Shown piece after piece: positions 26,099 through 34,992 of a stretch of DNA of 64,000 bases. The notes below the pieces were generated by a model. That model did not search any database. It had not been told where the DNA came from and was given only the letters and a program-made list of their open reading frames with translations. The position numbers and the translations under genes are program-made. Within the stretch, counting starts at the first letter, position 1, and every line of letters starts with the position of its first letter. Source of the stretch: Gilliamella apis (GTDB taxonomy: Bacteria > Pseudomonadota > Gammaproteobacteria > Enterobacterales > Orbaceae); NCBI RefSeq assembly GCF_030758615.1, contig NZ_CP132381.1, positions 744,001-808,000 of the forward strand, given 5' to 3'.

Positions 26099-26254
26099 TT
26101 ATTCTATTAGCTTACTGAGTGGTTTAGCTAGTAGATAAAGGTCGATTATCTGTTGTTTAAATAACATTTTCCGTTCTGGCAATAATAACATCCGAGTATT
26201 GGGTGATCGGGCAATAAAGAACATTCCATAATCAGTAGTACGAAAAAAAATCAC
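26099..26254 (-). pseudogene. Short ORF, probably the 3' remnant of a lost gene
   Basis: 51 codons from a GTG at 26254; the frame is open back to 26293 without a better start. The translation has ordinary protein composition (TTDYGMFFIARSPNTRM, then LLPERKMLFKQQII) and ends in a natural-looking tail (AKPLSKLIE). No ribosome binding site is evident before the GTG. I do not recognise the family. It could equally be an expressed small protein starting at Met11. Confidence 0.35.
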
Positions 26255-26391
26255 GATATAGACATTATATTGTTGTATATCAATTAGAAACGATTAAAAT
26301 GGCTAAAAAACAAAGGATAAATAATAAATATTTTTAATAATTTCAAATCAAAAAGAGACATTAGGAATGGGAATACAATGAGGTAAGTTAA

Positions 26392-27258
26392 GTGAATAAA
26401 AAAATACTATTTTTAATTATGTTGTTTATCAGTCACTTTGCACAAAGTGCTGAAGTCACTTGGGATTTAAATTTTGATGACAAATATAATTTACCTTTAA
26501 TCATGATGGATTTTCAAGGTGAAAAAATTGCCATGACATTGGATACGGGTTCGAAAATAGCTTTACATCTACCCATGGATTTAATTAATAAGATTCCTAA
26601 TAAAACCGAAAAACCTGAAAAAATCAGAAATACTGATCTTTCTGGTAATGTCACAGAACTGCGAGCATTTATCATCGATAAGTTAGTGTTAAATTCTTTT
26701 ATCTTTAATAATGTGCAAGTGGTTGAATATAAAGACTGGGGGTTATTTATTTCGAGTGATCCGATGGATAATGATAATAGTGAGGATAGCAATGCATTTA
26801 AAGCTGTTATTGGCCTTAAATTGTTTGATAATTATGTATTAACTATCAATTATCCGGAAAGTAATTTAACAATATCCGATGATACTTCAACCGACTTAAA
26901 TCCAAACTGGGTTGCTATCCCCTTCGATTTAAATGGTGAAGGTTTGGTTGTTAATCTGTCCGATGGTATAAAGAATTATAAAATGGTTTTAGATACAGGG
27001 GCGACAGTATCACTCATCAAAGAACAATCCCTGTCATCGGAATCAATTAAAATAAGCGATCCTGAAGATAATTTTAAATCTATATCACTTGATGTAAATA
27101 ATGTCGCGAATGATAGCGTTCTGCCAATAATAATTGATTCATTTCCTAATGAATTTCAATCTGACGGATTATTAGGCGCTGACTTTTTAAGTAAAAACAG
27201 AGTTAAAATTGATTTTAAAAATAAGCAAATGTGGGTCCAACCTGTTGAGCAAAAATAA
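26392..27258 (+). CDS. Periplasmic retropepsin-like aspartic protease with two DTG motifs
   Basis: A 288-residue protein with a signal peptide (cleavage near SHFAQSA, residue 20). Two aspartic-protease active-site motifs lie exactly 150 residues apart: TLDTGSKIALHL (Asp51) and VLDTGATVSLIK (Asp201). Each is followed by the flap/psi-loop signature in repeated form (AVIGLKLFDNYVLTINY and GLLGADFLSKNRVKIDF). The protein thus looks like two fused retropepsin domains, able to form an active site in one chain like pepsin. The start is GTG. Cellular role unknown; no operon partner. Confidence 0.75.
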   Translation: MNKKILFLIMLFISHFAQSAEVTWDLNFDDKYNLPLIMMDFQGEKIAMTLDTGSKIALHLPMDLINKIPNKTEKPEKIRNTDLSGNVTELRAFIIDKLVLNSFIFNNVQVVEYKDWGLFISSDPMDNDNSEDSNAFKAVIGLKLFDNYVLTINYPESNLTISDDTSTDLNPNWVAIPFDLNGEGLVVNLSDGIKNYKMVLDTGATVSLIKEQSLSSESIKISDPEDNFKSISLDVNNVANDSVLPIIIDSFPNEFQSDGLLGADFLSKNRVKIDFKNKQMWVQPVEQK

Positions 27259-27294
27259 TTTTTCCTAATTAATAGAATTAATAAAATCATTAAA

Positions 27295-27318
27295 AAAGAC
27301 CTACATTAGTAGGTCTTT
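27295..27318 (+). terminator. Hairpin after the aspartic protease gene
   Basis: AAAGACCTAC / GTAGGTCTTT, a 10-bp perfect stem with an ATTA loop and A-run before it. The T-tail after the + strand stem is short, so it may act mainly on the minus strand. Confidence 0.65.
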
Positions 27319-27367
27319 GCTTTAGGAGGTTTTATGAGTTATTTTTCAATTAAATCTCATGTTCAGT

Positions 27368-27454
27368 TCAAGCAATAATATCATCTTGAGTAACAAGTGT
27401 TGTAATAGTTTGGCTACCAAATGATACATTGACGACATGCTTTGACGCGCGTGT
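27368..27454 (-). pseudogene. Remnant of a Mop/TOBE-type molybdate-binding domain
   Basis: A 28-codon open stretch encodes SKHVVNVSFGSQTITTLVTQ then DDIIA and a stop. The alternation and the G-x-x-T-I-T-x-x-V-T pattern resemble the middle of Mop domains (ModE: QHVDVLLADGKTRLKVAIT). No start codon, and neighbouring frames carry the flanking similarity (FDSKHA before, LELNMRF after), as expected after frameshifts. The opposite strand is also open for 52 codons, so the assignment is tentative. Confidence 0.35.
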
Positions 27455-27583
27455 TTACTATCAAAGTGGCTTAAAAATTATGGCAGATGAATTGATGTCA
27501 TTAAAGGCTTTAAATATAGTTAAATTATGCTTTGATAGTTTAATGTAGAAGCAATGATTGTTGTGCATAATGGATTAATAATA

Positions 27584-27610
27584 TTAAAGGAACCGATAAG
27601 GTTCCTTTAA
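27584..27610 (-). terminator. Hairpin downstream of nrdB
   Basis: An 11-bp perfect stem, TTAAAGGAACC / GGTTCCTTTAA, with a 5-nt loop, 38 bp past the nrdB stop. The T-tail on the minus strand is interrupted. Confidence 0.65.
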
Positions 27611-27647
27611 TAAAAAATTTGAGGAAAGGGGTTTTTGCGATTAATAA

Positions 27648-28784
27648 TTATAAGGTAAAATCGCTTAAATCATCTTCACTAATTTCTGAATCGATTTGTC
27701 CAACTAAATATGAGCTCATTTCAGCTTCTTGTGGCGCAACCTGTACGTTATCAGAAACAAGCCAGTTATTGATCCATGGAATTGGATTCGATTTTACTTC
27801 AAATGGTAATTTGAGACCAACCGCTTGCATACGAATATTAGTAATATACTCAACGTATTGGCATAGAATATCTTTGTTTAAACCAATCATTGAACCACCT
27901 TCAAATAGATATTCAGCCCATTCTTTTTCTTGATTAGCAGCTTGTAAGAAGAGGTCGTAACAATCTTGTTCACACTCTTTAGCGATTTCGGCCATTTCTG
28001 GATCATCTTCACCGCTTCTTAGGGTATTAATCATGAACTGTGTACCGGTTAGATGTAATGCTTCATCACGAGCAATCAGTTTGATTATTTTGGCATTACC
28101 TTCCATTAATTCACGTTCTGCAAAGGCAAATGAGCAAGCAAAACTCACATAAAAACGAATCGCTTCAAGCGCATTAACGCTCATTAGGCATAAGTAAAGT
28201 CGTCTTTTTAACTCTCGTAGATCAATAGTGATAGTTCGATTATTGACAGTGTGTTTACCTTCACCTAACAAATTATAATAACTAGCATAACTAATTAATT
28301 CATCGTAGTAGCCTGCAATATCACCAGCCCGTTTTTGAATTTCTTTATTAGTCACAATATCGTCAAATACAACCGATGGATCATTAACGATATTACGAAT
28401 AATGTGGGTGTATGAACGTGAATGAATCGTTTCTGAAAATGACCAAGTTTCTATCCATGTTTCAAGTTCAGGAATAGAAATTAAAGGTAATAACGCCACA
28501 TTTGGACTTCGACCTTGAATGGAATCGAGCAGAGTTTGATATTTTAAGTTACTAATAAATATATGTTTTTCATGTTCTGGGAGCGCTGCATAGTCAATAC
28601 GATCTTGCGATACGTCGACCTCTTCAGGACGCCAAAAGAAAGAAAGTTGTTTTTCAATTAACTTTTCGAACATTTCATATTTTTGTTGATCGTAACGAGC
28701 AACATTTACCGGTTGACCAAGAAACATTGGCTCTTTAAGTTGATCATTATGGACGTGTGAGAAGGTGCTGTAATTCATGCTCAT
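27648..28784 (-). CDS. nrdB: Ribonucleotide reductase class Ia beta subunit
   Basis: A 378-residue diiron-tyrosyl radical subunit (E. coli 376 aa). Iron ligands are seen in [16 protein letters not shown] and [12 protein letters not shown]; the radical Tyr lies in the conserved helix near residue 125. The C-terminal tail ([13 protein letters not shown]) is the peptide that docks on NrdA. The start at 28784 is supported by AGGAG seven bases upstream. It follows nrdA by 120 bp on the same strand; the ferredoxin gene yfaE, which follows nrdB in E. coli, is absent here. Confidence 0.96.
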   Translation of the reverse strand: MSMNYSTFSHVHNDQLKEPMFLGQPVNVARYDQQKYEMFEKLIEKQLSFFWRPEEVDVSQDRIDYAALPEHEKHIFISNLKYQTLLDSIQGRSPNVALLPLISIPELETWIETWSFSETIHSRSYTHIIRNIVNDPSVVFDDIVTNKEIQKRAGDIAGYYDELISYASYYNLLGEGKHTVNNRTITIDLRELKRRLYLCLMSVNALEAIRFYVSFACSFAFAERELMEGNAKIIKLIARDEALHLTGTQFMINTLRSGEDDPEMAEIAKECEQDCYDLFLQAANQEKEWAEYLFEGGSMIGLNKDILCQYVEYITNIRMQAVGLKLPFEVKSNPIPWINNWLVSDNVQVAPQEAEMSSYLVGQIDSEISEDDLSDFTL

Positions 28785-28904
28785 AATCGAACTCCTAACA
28801 GAAATTTGTTAAGCTTTTTACTGTGCAGATAAGTAAAAAGTCGGAATAGTAGGGATAACTCAGTTGTTATCCGCTACTTTTATTTTTAGGGCTAAGCAGA
28901 ACAA

Positions 28905-31190
28905 TTAAATTTTGCATGCTCCGCCTTCACAACCATCATCACTTGATGAGACTTCAATATCACCTTGAATATCTTCAGCACCATCTCGTGTATTATGATA
29001 ATAAAGGGTTTTTACACCATATTTATAAGCTGTTAATAAATCAGCTAATAGCTGTTTCATTGGTACTTTATCATTAGGGAATTTAGTTGGATCATAATTA
29101 GTATTGGCTGAAATTGATTGATCAATAAACTTCTGCATAATACCGACTAAATGCAAATAACCTGTATTATTTGGGATTTGCCAAAGTAACTCATATAAAT
29201 CTTTTAATTTTTTATATTCAGGTACCACTTGTTTTAAAATACCATCTTTTGACGCCTTTATGCTGACATATCCTCGTGGTGGCTCAATACCATTAGTGGC
29301 ATTTGATATTTGCGAGGAAGTTTCAGATGGCATCAATGCTGATAAAGTAGAATTACGTAAACCATAAGTTTTGATTGATTGACGTAAAGATTCCCAATCA
29401 TAATGTAATGGTTCTTTAGTAAGTGTATCGATATCTTGTTTATAAGTATCGATAGGTAAGATACCTTGAGCATAGGTTGTTTCACTAAATAGTGGGCAGG
29501 CACCTTTTTCTTTAGCTAAATTATTTGATGCTTTTAATAAATAATATTGCATTGCTTCAAATGTGCGATGGGTTAAGTTATTGGCACTACCATCAGAATA
29601 TTTAACTCCATGTTTAGCTAAATAATAGGCATAGTTAATTACACCAATACCTAATGTGCGGCGGTTTATTGATGACGTTTTAGCTGCCGGAACCGGATAA
29701 TCTTGATAATCAAGCAATGCGTCTAGTGCACGAACGGTTAAATCAGCTAGCTCTTCAAAATCGTCAAGAGATTCAATTTTACCTAAATTAAAAGCAGATA
29801 ACGTACAAAGTGCAATTTCACCTTTATCATCATTAACATTATTAAGTGGTTTAGTTGGTAGGGCAATTTCCATACATAAATTGGATTGATGTACTGGTGC
29901 CAGTTGAGCATTAAATGGGCTATGAGTATTACAATGATCAACATTTTGAATATAAATTCGGCCAGTTGATGCTCGTTCTTGCATTAATAATGAAAATAAT
30001 TCAACTGCTTTAACTACGCGTTTACGAATATTAACATCTTGTTCATATTGATGATAAAGTGCTTCAAATTTGTTTTGGTCGGCAAAGAAAGCATCGTAAA
30101 GACCCGGCACATCTGATGGACTGAATAAAGAGATGTTTTCATTTTTAATTAGACGTTGGTACATTAATTTATTGATTTGTACACCATAATCTAAATGTCT
30201 TACTCGGTTTTCTTCAACGCCACGGTTATTACGTAGGACTAATAAACTTTCAACTTCTAAATGCCAGAGTGGATAAAATACTGTAGCTGCGCCACCACGA
30301 ACACCACCTTGTGAACATGATTTAACTGCAGTTTGGAAATATTTATAAAATGGGATACAACCAGTATGGAAGGCTTCACCACCACGAATTGAGCTACCTA
30401 ATGCTCGTATACGACCCGCATTAACGCCAATTCCAGCTCGTTGTGAAACATATTTTACAATCGCACCAGCTGTGGCATTGATAGAATCTAAGCTGTCATC
30501 ACATTCAATTAATACACACGAGCTAAACTGGCGAGTTGGTGTACGAACCCCAGCCATTATTGGTGTCGGCAATGAAATTTTAAATGTCGAAACGGCATCA
30601 TAGAAACGTTTGATATAATCTAAACGACTCTCTTTTGGATAGTTAGCAAATAAACACGCGGCAACTAAGATATATAAGAATTGAGCACTTTCATAAATTT
30701 CACCGGTTACGCGATTTTGAACCAAATATTTACCTTCAAGTTGTTTGACGGCTGCATAGGAAAAATTCATATCGCGCCAGTGGTCGATCATTTTATCCAT
30801 TTGTTCAAATTCTTCTTGAGTATAATCTTCAAGAAGGTGTTTGTCATAGCGTTCGCTGGCAACAAGTTTTTTTACATGTTCATAAAGTGACGGAGGTGTA
30901 AATTGATTGTAGGCTTTTTTACGTAAATGAAAGATAGCTAAACGGGCTGCTAAATATTGATAATCAGGCGCATCTTGAGAGATAAGATCAGCTGCTGCAC
31001 GGATAATAGTTTCATGAATGTCCGAAGTACGAATACCATCATAAAATTGAATATGTGAACGTAATTCAACTTGAGAAACAGATACATTATCTAATCCTTC
31101 CGCTGCCCAAGTGATTACTTTGTGGATTTTATCAAGATCGATAGGTTCTTTTTTTCCATCACGTTTAGTTACTAGCATTGATTTGTTCAT
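28905..31190 (-). CDS. nrdA: Ribonucleotide reductase class Ia alpha subunit
   Basis: A 761-residue catalytic subunit, the same length as E. coli NrdA. The N-terminal ATP-cone (MLVTKRDGKKEPIDLDKIHK) senses dATP/ATP; active-site cysteines are in FSSCVLIECDD and in NLCMEIALPT; the C-terminal CEGGAC thiol pair passes electrons from thioredoxin or glutaredoxin. It makes deoxynucleotides aerobically. Two NrdR-type boxes lie upstream, so repression by NrdR is expected. Confidence 0.96.
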   Translation of the reverse strand: MNKSMLVTKRDGKKEPIDLDKIHKVITWAAEGLDNVSVSQVELRSHIQFYDGIRTSDIHETIIRAAADLISQDAPDYQYLAARLAIFHLRKKAYNQFTPPSLYEHVKKLVASERYDKHLLEDYTQEEFEQMDKMIDHWRDMNFSYAAVKQLEGKYLVQNRVTGEIYESAQFLYILVAACLFANYPKESRLDYIKRFYDAVSTFKISLPTPIMAGVRTPTRQFSSCVLIECDDSLDSINATAGAIVKYVSQRAGIGVNAGRIRALGSSIRGGEAFHTGCIPFYKYFQTAVKSCSQGGVRGGAATVFYPLWHLEVESLLVLRNNRGVEENRVRHLDYGVQINKLMYQRLIKNENISLFSPSDVPGLYDAFFADQNKFEALYHQYEQDVNIRKRVVKAVELFSLLMQERASTGRIYIQNVDHCNTHSPFNAQLAPVHQSNLCMEIALPTKPLNNVNDDKGEIALCTLSAFNLGKIESLDDFEELADLTVRALDALLDYQDYPVPAAKTSSINRRTLGIGVINYAYYLAKHGVKYSDGSANNLTHRTFEAMQYYLLKASNNLAKEKGACPLFSETTYAQGILPIDTYKQDIDTLTKEPLHYDWESLRQSIKTYGLRNSTLSALMPSETSSQISNATNGIEPPRGYVSIKASKDGILKQVVPEYKKLKDLYELLWQIPNNTGYLHLVGIMQKFIDQSISANTNYDPTKFPNDKVPMKQLLADLLTAYKYGVKTLYYHNTRDGAEDIQGDIEVSSSDDGCEGGACKI

Positions 31191-31253
31191 TATTCATTTA
31201 TCATCCATTTTTATGTTTTAATGGAGCGTATGATAATTGATAATTGTCAAAAT

Positions 31254-31300
31254 ATACAATATATAGTACCTATTAATCATTTTATTACTATATGTAGTAT
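31254..31300. promoter_or_regulatory. Pair of NrdR boxes upstream of nrdAB
   Basis: ACAATATATAGT (31256-31267) and ACTATATGTAGT (31287-31298) are both close to the NrdR consensus (acaCwAtATaTwGtgt). They are exactly 31 bp apart, three helical turns, as is usual for NrdR operators. They lie about 65-110 bp upstream of nrdA. Confidence 0.75.
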
Positions 31301-31478
31301 GCTTAATAAACAGTGATTGGTAATTTATTAACGAAAATCAATGATTACGGATAATATTTTTTGAATTGGTTTTTAATAGTAAAAACGATAATGATAGGTG
31401 CTATCAAAGAAAAATAAAAATTGCCAATGATAAGCTCTACCTATGAATAGATAGAGCTCTAAATATAAAATGACAAAT

Positions 31479-32858
31479 TTAATTAGTATCGACCGCTATA
31501 CATAAGCCATTTTTATCTTGGCTCTCTTTTTTGCAGTGATATTTACCATCATATGGATGTAAGTCACAAAATTTGTTCATTGTCGGATCATAGACCCAAA
31601 TTCTTTTTCGTTTATTATTTTCTTTTAATGCAGGAGCCCATGAGTCTGGGTATGATTCTTGTGTTGGATAACCCCATTCACTCATTAATGAACCTATTTC
31701 ACGAGTAAATATTGCTTCTTTTCCTGCATTGAAATCTGCGTTACTCAGTTCATCTGCATTAGCAATACGATAATTACCTGGTAACTGCTCACATGCTTCG
31801 GCAATTTGTAATGCTTTTCCTATTGAACTAACACCCGTTCCTATGGTAGCTAGATCCCATCCAGAATACCATTGTGTTATAGTGAATCCATAACGGATTT
31901 TGTAACCATTAGTTTTATGAGTGCCTTCTAAAATGACTTCATAACCGGTATTGTTACCCATGATGTAATTCCAAGCTATCAAGGTATTTTTTGCATTATC
32001 AGTACCAAATCTTAGTGTGACAAAGTCGTTGCTCGCACTGATTATTGGTTCACTGACAAGTTCTTTCCCTTTTAACAGTTGCCAATCATATTGGTCGGCC
32101 ATGCCTTTTTGAGCAAGCGTTAGGTCAAATTGCGCACCATAAAAAGCAGTAGTTGGAAAATTGCTTGATTCTGTATTTGATTGAATTAAGAAACCATAAT
32201 TTTTATTCCATTGGTTTTTTTTGCCACTTTGGGCTTCATTTGGTTGTAACGAAGGTCGTGCATAACAAAATCCATTATCTTCCAATAAGGTATACATTTT
32301 AGATGGGCTATCAATAATGTTTTCATTAGGGTATTGATTTGAATTAGGTAGTCCATATTGAGTATATAATAGTACACCATCTGCTTCTAGTTTGATCTTA
32401 TAAGGCGCATACCACCCTTTTTCTGATAATGAGCAAAATGTATCGCTATCTTCTGGTTCAAATTCAATAAGTTGATTTTTAGCATTGGTATAATACCATT
32501 TCATGGTAATTGCACTACTGGTATCGATTGCAGATAGTTGATCACCATCCTCATCAACAAATTGGCTATTATCAGGAAGTTTTATAGGAGCGACTTTGAT
32601 GTTATTTTTAAATGGATAACTTGTTGAATATGGCATTTTTTTGACTTCATCACCGTAATAGTTCTTACCATCGGTATTTAGGCCAAAAAGATCAAAGTCT
32701 TTCATATTACTTTCTAATTTTGCTGATAATAATGGCTTATTACCATGAATAGCTTCAACGGTTTTTGAATCGAGCGAACCATAGCTAGAGGAAGATACTA
32801 GTAATAAAAGTAGCATTGACGATATTATCTTTACAGACATCTCGATAATTTGATTCAC
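31479..32858 (-). CDS. Secreted protein of unknown function (paralogue A)
   Basis: A 459-residue protein with an N-terminal signal peptide (hydrophobic ISSMLLLLLVSSSSYG, about residues 12-27). The start is GTG, chosen because AGGA lies 8 bases upstream. It is paralogous along its whole length to the neighbour at 33275-34684. Shared blocks include FDLFGL followed by NYYGDEV, ADQYDW/EYEWS-type segments, the W-G-YP-DSWA region, and a C-terminal RIWVYDPTMNKFCDLH with paired Cys and a final LCIAV. The C-terminal 110 residues (YRIANADELSN ... REIGSLMSEWG) resemble the lectin-like end domain of intimin/invasin-type adhesins. No beta-barrel or anchor is present. Family not recognised. Confidence 0.55.
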   Translation of the reverse strand: MNQIIEMSVKIISSMLLLLLVSSSSYGSLDSKTVEAIHGNKPLLSAKLESNMKDFDLFGLNTDGKNYYGDEVKKMPYSTSYPFKNNIKVAPIKLPDNSQFVDEDGDQLSAIDTSSAITMKWYYTNAKNQLIEFEPEDSDTFCSLSEKGWYAPYKIKLEADGVLLYTQYGLPNSNQYPNENIIDSPSKMYTLLEDNGFCYARPSLQPNEAQSGKKNQWNKNYGFLIQSNTESSNFPTTAFYGAQFDLTLAQKGMADQYDWQLLKGKELVSEPIISASNDFVTLRFGTDNAKNTLIAWNYIMGNNTGYEVILEGTHKTNGYKIRYGFTITQWYSGWDLATIGTGVSSIGKALQIAEACEQLPGNYRIANADELSNADFNAGKEAIFTREIGSLMSEWGYPTQESYPDSWAPALKENNKRKRIWVYDPTMNKFCDLHPYDGKYHCKKESQDKNGLCIAVDTN

Positions 32859-33274
32859 TGTTAAATTCCTTTTTATTCATGTTTTATCATTCTAATTTAG
32901 TAATTTATAAGTATTTGATAAAATGATATTTTTATTTTTTTTATGTTTTTGTGGCGCTGATTATAAAGCAAACAATCTCTTTAGTCGATCTCAAAGACAA
33001 CTAATCATTATTTTACTTATAAATAAATATTCATGTTTTTAACATATATTTGATAAATAACAATATTTAAGATTTTGTCTTTCAATATTTGATAATTTAT
33101 ACAATTTAGTGATAATAATTACATGAACAATAAATAACCTTCATCTTATTGAGGTTATTTTCACCAATAGATTGCAAACTAATAAGTTATTTGTTAGTAC
33201 TAATTATCCAAAATCATAAAAAACTATTATTGGATAGTTGGTTAATAGTTATTAAGCAGTCGTATCAAAAATTG
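32859..33274. other. Intergenic region between the two paralogues
   Basis: About 415 bp, AT-rich. It holds a stem-loop (33133-33159) following paralogue B and the promoter of paralogue A; nothing else is recognised. Confidence 0.5.
33133..33159 (-). terminator. Hairpin downstream of paralogue B
   Basis: AATAACCT / AGGTTATT, an 8-bp stem with an 11-nt loop, 115 bp past the stop at 33275. Confidence 0.45.
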
Positions 33275-34684
33275 CTAGTTATATTCAGCTACTGCTGTGC
33301 ATAAGCCATTTTTTAAATCACTTTCAGCGACACAGTGATAAACTGCTTGATAAGTATGTAAATCACAGTATTTTTTTTGGTCCGGATCATATAACCAAAT
33401 TCTTTTGTGTCTAAGATCTTGTTTATCATTGGCCGCCCAAGAGTTTGGGTATGCTTTTTGACTAGGGTCTCCCCATTCACTGAAAAGCGTGCCTATCTCT
33501 CGAGTATATTTAGCTTTAGCCGCCTGTAAGCTGGAATTAACCACTTCGTTAGTATAACTTATGCGATATTTTCCTCCACCAGCTAAGGCGCTACAGCTTT
33601 CATCCACTTTAGGCCCCGTTGTAACAGAGGCACCAGGTTCACCAATTTTATTTTCATCCCAACCGGTAAACCATTTAACGAGGGTAAATGAATATTGAAT
33701 AGTGGTATTTTTTTGGGGATTTTTTCCTTCTACAATAACCGTATATCCATCACCAGATCCCATTATATATTGCCAAGCTTTTGCTGGATCTTTAGCATCT
33801 GGCATATCAAATGACACTGTGACCTCTTGAGTTTTATCGTCTTTGTTAACTTGTACCAACTCACTACCTTGTTTAATTGACCACTCATAATCTTTAGCCA
33901 ATTGTGCATTAGTCAAATTTAACTGAAATCGCGCACCATAAAAACCGGTTGTAGGAAAGTTTTTGCTAGGATCATTTCTCGATTGTGGTAAAAAGCCATT
34001 ATCTCGATCCCATTGTGATATTCCATTAGCTTTGGATTCTTTTGGTTTTATTTCTGGTTTAGCATAACAAATTCCGACATCATCCATAATGGTATAAGTT
34101 TTTGACGGTGGTGTTGTTACATCGTCATTAGGATAGACAAAGTAGTCAGGATGCCCATGAGTAGTTACTAATAATAAAGAATCAGCTGTCAATTTTACTT
34201 TGAACGGAGCATTTATATTTTTTTTGGCTAAAGAACAAAATGTGTCATTATCTTTTGGAACAAACGAAACTAATTTATTTTTTGAATTGGTATAAAACCA
34301 TTCCATTTTAATATTGCCGTTTGCTTCAAATCCAATTAATTCATCACCATCAGCATCATGGAACTCATTTTCATTTGGATATTTCATTGGAGCAATTGCA
34401 ACTTTATCTTTGAAAGGATAGTTACTCATGAGAGGTAAATGATCGACCTCCTCACCATAATAATTTTGATTGTAGACTTTTAAACCAAATAAGTCTAAAT
34501 CGTCCATATTCATCTCTAACGGTAGTGATAAATGTGGTGGTGATCCTACTATCGTTTTAACCGTCGTTTGCGAAAGGCTAGCTTCTGAGGACTGGATTGA
34601 TTGGAATAACAATACTAAATAAAACCATAGTGCTAAATATCTACTGCTCGTTAAGTAACTCACGGTATATTTCCTATATTTCAT
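33275..34684 (-). CDS. Secreted protein of unknown function (paralogue B)
   Basis: A 469-residue protein paralogous to 31479-32858. The N-terminal hydrophobic segment (YLALWFYLVLLFQSI, residues 17-31) is a probable signal peptide with cleavage near SSEAS. The middle has the same Ig-like/beta-rich spacing and conserved Trp and Gly residues, and the C-terminus repeats the CDLHTYQAVYHC then LCTAV pattern, so disulfides are likely in the exported protein. Sequence identity looks moderate (roughly half in the best blocks), meaning an old duplication. There is no ribosome binding site of good quality before the ATG. Function unknown; an envelope or adhesin-like role is inference only. Confidence 0.55.
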   Translation of the reverse strand: MKYRKYTVSYLTSSRYLALWFYLVLLFQSIQSSEASLSQTTVKTIVGSPPHLSLPLEMNMDDLDLFGLKVYNQNYYGEEVDHLPLMSNYPFKDKVAIAPMKYPNENEFHDADGDELIGFEANGNIKMEWFYTNSKNKLVSFVPKDNDTFCSLAKKNINAPFKVKLTADSLLLVTTHGHPDYFVYPNDDVTTPPSKTYTIMDDVGICYAKPEIKPKESKANGISQWDRDNGFLPQSRNDPSKNFPTTGFYGARFQLNLTNAQLAKDYEWSIKQGSELVQVNKDDKTQEVTVSFDMPDAKDPAKAWQYIMGSGDGYTVIVEGKNPQKNTTIQYSFTLVKWFTGWDENKIGEPGASVTTGPKVDESCSALAGGGKYRISYTNEVVNSSLQAAKAKYTREIGTLFSEWGDPSQKAYPNSWAANDKQDLRHKRIWLYDPDQKKYCDLHTYQAVYHCVAESDLKNGLCTAVAEYN

Positions 34685-34992
34685 TTTTCTTTAATTATTT
34701 CTTAGAAAGGCTTTTTTTGCGTGCAAGATTTCACGAATGATTATAGGTTAAACGATAGTTTATAGCGAATGATTTATTGTAAATGATTGTTAATTTCTAA
34801 AATTAATATTGATTTTTTTTGCATTAACACTTTGTTAAATAATATTTTTTGTTTTTTATTTCTATCAATTCTACTTTAATTGTTGTTTGTTCTTTATGTG
34901 GATTAATACGCTTTGATTATTGCTAATTTAGGTTTTGACGAATAATCAATGCAATTTTATTTGGTAAAATATATTAAAATTATATGTTAATT
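34685..34992. other. Intergenic region upstream of paralogue B
   Basis: About 308 bp, very AT-rich. It likely contains the paralogue B promoter; nothing recognised. Confidence 0.4.

Larger units (their letters stand above)
25690..26391. other. 700-bp intergenic region with a direct repeat and a decayed ORF
   Basis: Between divergent glnD and the aspartic protease gene. It contains an imperfect 45-bp direct repeat (25836 and 26012) and a minus-strand ORF remnant at 26099-26254, both listed separately. The remainder is AT-rich with no recognised feature. Confidence 0.5.
27259..27647. other. Intergenic region with terminators and a decayed Mop-like fragment
   Basis: About 390 bp between convergent genes. 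It holds the hairpin after the protease gene, a fragment resembling a molybdopterin-binding (Mop) domain on the minus strand, and the hairpin following nrdB (all listed separately). Confidence 0.5.
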
